This document shows, one piece after another, positions 21,352-23,554 of a DNA stretch of 23,554 nucleotides (position 1 is the first letter of the stretch; each line of letters starts with the position of its first letter). The notes beneath the pieces are model-generated. The model saw only the letters and a list, made by a program, of their open reading frames with translations. It was not told the DNA's origin and searched no databases. The position numbers and the translations under genes are program-made. Origin of the DNA: a virus; IMG/VR virus record IMGVR_UViG_3300027800_000179, positions 1-23,554 of that record. One strand, given 5' to 3'.

Positions 21352-21708
21352 ATGGCCCAGTATTTAGGCCGTGCCACCATCACCTACGACGGCCAGACGC
21401 TCGATACCATGCCGGGGGCGAAGATCGCTCTGGGCGGCGTCAAGCGCAAGCCGGTCACCGGCATGTACAAGATCGGATACTCGGAGGAAACGGTGGCCGC
21501 CACCGTGGAATGCGAAATCATGGTCGCGGCGGCCACCCCGCTGGAAGACATCCGCCAGATTGCCGGGGCGACGGTGGTGTTCCGCTCGGACGTCGGCAAG
21601 GCGTGGATGGTGGCCGATGCCTTCATCGAAGACCCGCTGGATGTCAGTTCCGGCGATGGCGGCAAGGTGAAGGTCAAGCTCACCGGCAACCCCGCCGAAC
21701 CTGTGTAA
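21352..21708 (+). CDS. M: Tail tube protein, Mu gpM-like
   Basis: A 118-residue protein, the length of Mu M. YLGRATITYDGQTLDTMPGA, IALGGVKRKPVTGMYK, GYSEETVAATVECEI, LEDIRQIAGATVVFRSD and the closing GGKVKVKLTGNPAEPV match the Mu tail-tube family. It polymerises inside the sheath. AGGAGG lies six bases before the ATG. Confidence 0.93.
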   Translation: MAQYLGRATITYDGQTLDTMPGAKIALGGVKRKPVTGMYKIGYSEETVAATVECEIMVAAATPLEDIRQIAGATVVFRSDVGKAWMVADAFIEDPLDVSSGDGGKVKVKLTGNPAEPV

Positions 21709-21736
21709 TCCCTGTGTGATGAAAGGAGCCAGCACC

Positions 21737-22027
21737 ATGGCCGCCCGTCCAACCTGTACCGTCGAGCTGAAGCACCCCTTTGAGCACAACGGGGCCACCC
21801 ATACCAGCCTGACCCTGCGGTTCCCCACTGTCGGCGACCAGCTTGACGCCATCCGCCCCGACATGACAGCGGCTCAGGCCGAAGTGGCGATGCTGGCCCA
21901 CCTTGCCGGGGTGTCGCTTGAGGTGCTGCGCGAGGTGTCGTTCGAGGATTACCGCACCCTGCAAACCGTGCTGATAAATTTTCCCCTACCGGGCAATCAG
22001 ACGGCGGCGGCACCGCTGAACCGCTGA
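21737..22027 (+). CDS. Tail assembly chaperone, Mu gp41-like (short product)
   Basis: A 96-residue protein: CTVELKHPFEHNGATHTSLTL, FPTVGDQLDAIRPD, AAQAEVAMLAHLAGV, EVLREVSFEDYRTLQTVL. This is the Phage_TAC_7 / Mu gp41 family, which assists tape measure and tube assembly. AAAGGAG lies about nine bases before ATG 21737; a frame from GTG 21716 would include that site. The gene ends 142 bases before the tape measure start, but its product is probably extended by a frameshift (next entry). Confidence 0.9.
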   Translation: MAARPTCTVELKHPFEHNGATHTSLTLRFPTVGDQLDAIRPDMTAAQAEVAMLAHLAGVSLEVLREVSFEDYRTLQTVLINFPLPGNQTAAAPLNR

Positions 22028-22173
22028 CCCCGCACAGCCTGCGCCGGGCGGTGGTCGGGCTGGCCCATCACACCGGCTGGTCGCTGGGTGACCTTCGTGC
22101 GCTGACGCTGGCCGAGCTGTTCGACTGGTGCGCCGCCGTCTCCACCCTCCTGTCTGAAGGAGCCGATAGATGA
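21737..22173 (+). CDS. Frameshifted tail assembly chaperone (long product, -1 shift)
   Basis: At 21976-21982 the heptamer A AAT TTT is in the X XXY YYZ register of the gp41-like frame. A -1 slip there continues as SPTGQSDGGGTAEPLTPHSL to a stop at 22171-22173, which overlaps the tape measure ATG (22170). The join would be 82 residues from frame 0 plus 63 from the -1 frame, 145 in all. The extension (GWSLGDLRALTLAELFDWCAA) is protein-like and resembles the T-type extensions of other tail chaperones. A small stem at 22002-22018 lies about 19 bases beyond. Frameshifting at this gene is known in tailed phages, including Mu. Confidence 0.75.
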
Positions 22174-23554
22174 GCCTGAATCTGGTCCTGCGCATCGGGG
22201 CAGTGCTCGGTGCGGGCTTTCAGGGGGTGATCGGGGCGGCGATGCGCTCGGTGCAGGGGGTCGAGGCCGCCACCCAGCGCTTGCAAGCCGGGTGGGCCGG
22301 GCTGGCCGCCGGGGCGGGGTCGCTGGCCGGGATCGGCAAGACGGTGGTGATGGCCGCCGACCTTGAAAGCCTGCTGAATGATATCCGCATTACCGGCGAC
22401 ATGTCGCAGGCGTCGATGGCCAGCATGGGGGCGACCCTGCGCGACCTGTCCGTGCCGGCTGAAACCAACCAGTCGGTCACCGATCTGGCGCATGCGGTGC
22501 AGGATCTGGTGGCGGGCGGGATGGCCCCGGACAAGGCGCTGGCCTCGGTGCGGACCATTGGCCGCACCGCCACCGCCACCAAGGCCGATATCGTCGACCT
22601 GTCGAAGACCACCGGGGTGCTGATCGATACGCTGGGCATCACCCCGGACGGCCTGCCCCGGGCGATGGACATGCTGGCCACCGCTGGCAAGCAGGGCAAG
22701 TTCGAGCTGAAAGACATGGCGTCCTATTTCCCGGTGCTGGGGGCGCAGGCGCGGACCATGGGATTGCAGGGCACCGAGGCCATCGCCTCGATGGGGGCCG
22801 CGTTGCAGATCGCCATGAAGGGGGCCGGGACACAGGGCGAAGCGGCCAACAACTTCAATAATTTCATGGCAAAAATCCAGTCTCCCGAAGTGTTGAAGAA
22901 CTTTCGGGAGCGGGGGGTCGACCTGACCAGGGTGATGGCCGACGCCATGGCCAGCGGGCAGAACCCGATGGAAGTGGTGCTGGCAAAGATCGACAGCCTG
23001 CTGGGCAGCGATCAGGCCAAGCGCGGGGCGCGGATGGGGGCGCTGTTCGGCGACATGCAGGTGCAAAACTTCTTGCGCCCGATGCTGGCCAACATGCCGG
23101 AGTATTACCGGATTAAAGAGGCCGCCCTACAGGCTGCGGGCACGGTCGAGGCTGACTATGCCTCCCGCATGGGCGAAGCCAATGAAAAGATGAACGCCGC
23201 CAGCCATGCGGCGCAAAACCTCGCCACTGCGGTGGGGGGCGTGCTGGCCCGCGCGTGGGCGGCGGTGGTCGAACCGGTCACTCCGGTGTTGACCTTCCTC
23301 GCCGAGGTGGCCAGCAAAAGCCCGGTCACCACCATGGCAATCCTCGCTCTGGGCAGTGCGCTGGTGCTGTTGCCGCCCGCCTTTACCCTGGTGGCGGTGG
23401 CATGGCAGGTGATGTCGGCCAGCATGATGGCCACCGGCATCGGGGCCGCCATTGCCGTGCTGGCCATCGGCGCCGCCCTGATCATCGACAACTGGGCTGC
23501 CGTAACCGGGTTCTTTCAGAAATATGGCCGGGTGATTCTGGCTTTCTTTGGTCC
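22170..23554 (+). CDS. Tail tape measure protein, Mu gp42-like (runs off right edge)
   Basis: The first 461 residues of a tape measure protein. The N-terminal region is Gly/Ala-rich; the PhageMin_Tail domain covers about 65-320, with TGDMSQASMASMGATLRDL, VQDLVAGGMAPDKAL, SKTTGVLIDTLGI, KGAGTQGEAANNFNNFMAKI and LFGDMQVQNFLRPML. Two hydrophobic segments follow at about 388-412 and 421-440. It sets tail length and probably takes part in DNA entry. GAAGGAG precedes the ATG, which overlaps the stop of the -1 chaperone extension. Confidence 0.95.
   Translation, partial: MSLNLVLRIGAVLGAGFQGVIGAAMRSVQGVEAATQRLQAGWAGLAAGAGSLAGIGKTVVMAADLESLLNDIRITGDMSQASMASMGATLRDLSVPAETNQSVTDLAHAVQDLVAGGMAPDKALASVRTIGRTATATKADIVDLSKTTGVLIDTLGITPDGLPRAMDMLATAGKQGKFELKDMASYFPVLGAQARTMGLQGTEAIASMGAALQIAMKGAGTQGEAANNFNNFMAKIQSPEVLKNFRERGVDLTRVMADAMASGQNPMEVVLAKIDSLLGSDQAKRGARMGALFGDMQVQNFLRPMLANMPEYYRIKEAALQAAGTVEADYASRMGEANEKMNAASHAAQNLATAVGGVLARAWAAVVEPVTPVLTFLAEVASKSPVTTMAILALGSALVLLPPAFTLVAVAWQVMSASMMATGIGAAIAVLAIGAALIIDNWAAVTGFFQKYGRVILAFFG

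Noticed and set aside
1-23554. Phage ends, att sites, tRNA genes, CRISPR arrays, insertion sequences
   Set aside because: I looked for them and saw none; both window edges are inside phage genes.

Overview
The window is the left and central part of a Mu-like (transposable, contractile-tailed) prophage in a GC-rich Gram-negative bacterium. Almost every large gene has a recognisable Mu counterpart in near-Mu order: repressor, ner, A and B, gemA, a Mor/C-type activator, lysis genes, gp25-gp30, I/Z, T, gp35-gp38, L, M, gp41 and tape measure. A ParB-like gene between ner and A, a GTA-type three-TM holin and a GH108 endolysin fit an alphaproteobacterial host, perhaps Rhodospirillales; that is inference from gene content. 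Both ends of the window lie inside the prophage: the repressor runs off the left edge and the tape measure gene off the right, so no att site or phage end is visible.

Layout. 1-606: divergent control region, with the repressor leftward, a rightward early promoter, and a repeated AATGCGC motif that looks like an operator array. 607-5372: early transposition operon (ner, ParB-like, unknown, MuA transposase, MuB ATPase). 5362-8515: small early/middle genes, mostly unknown, plus DUF3164, gemA and a Mor/C-like activator. 8521-14985: late genes for lysis (GH108 endolysin, holin), a DksA/TraR zinc finger, gp25/gp26-like proteins, terminase, portal and gp30-type head protein. 14986-15616: an almost gene-free, hairpin-rich gap. 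15617-23554: head and tail module (protease with nested scaffold, decoration protein, major head, head-tail joining proteins, sheath, tube, frameshifted tail assembly chaperone, tape measure).

The most interesting signals are non-coding. (1) A 25-base block, 22/25 identical and centred on a GC-rich dyad, lies just before the lysis genes (8521) and again just before the protease gene (15542). A TAC(C/A)GT -10-like hexamer sits at exactly the same distance from the dyad in both. These match the expected positions of two Mu late promoters (Plys and PI) and are probably bound by the Mor/C-like protein encoded immediately upstream of the first copy. (2) Four hairpins in the rightward early and middle region have their A-run on the 5' side, so they read as intrinsic terminators only on the minus strand, where the sole gene is the repressor. 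(3) The tail assembly gene carries an in-register A AAT TTT slippery heptamer leading into a -1 frame extension that ends on the tape measure start. (4) The protease gene has a strong internal Shine-Dalgarno and ATG for a nested scaffold protein, as in Mu I/Z.

Transposase and MuB catalytic motifs are intact and I see no frameshift or premature stop in a core gene, so the prophage looks functional over this stretch. Long minus-strand open frames are shadows of GC-rich coding sequence. I see no tRNA, rRNA, CRISPR array or insertion sequence.
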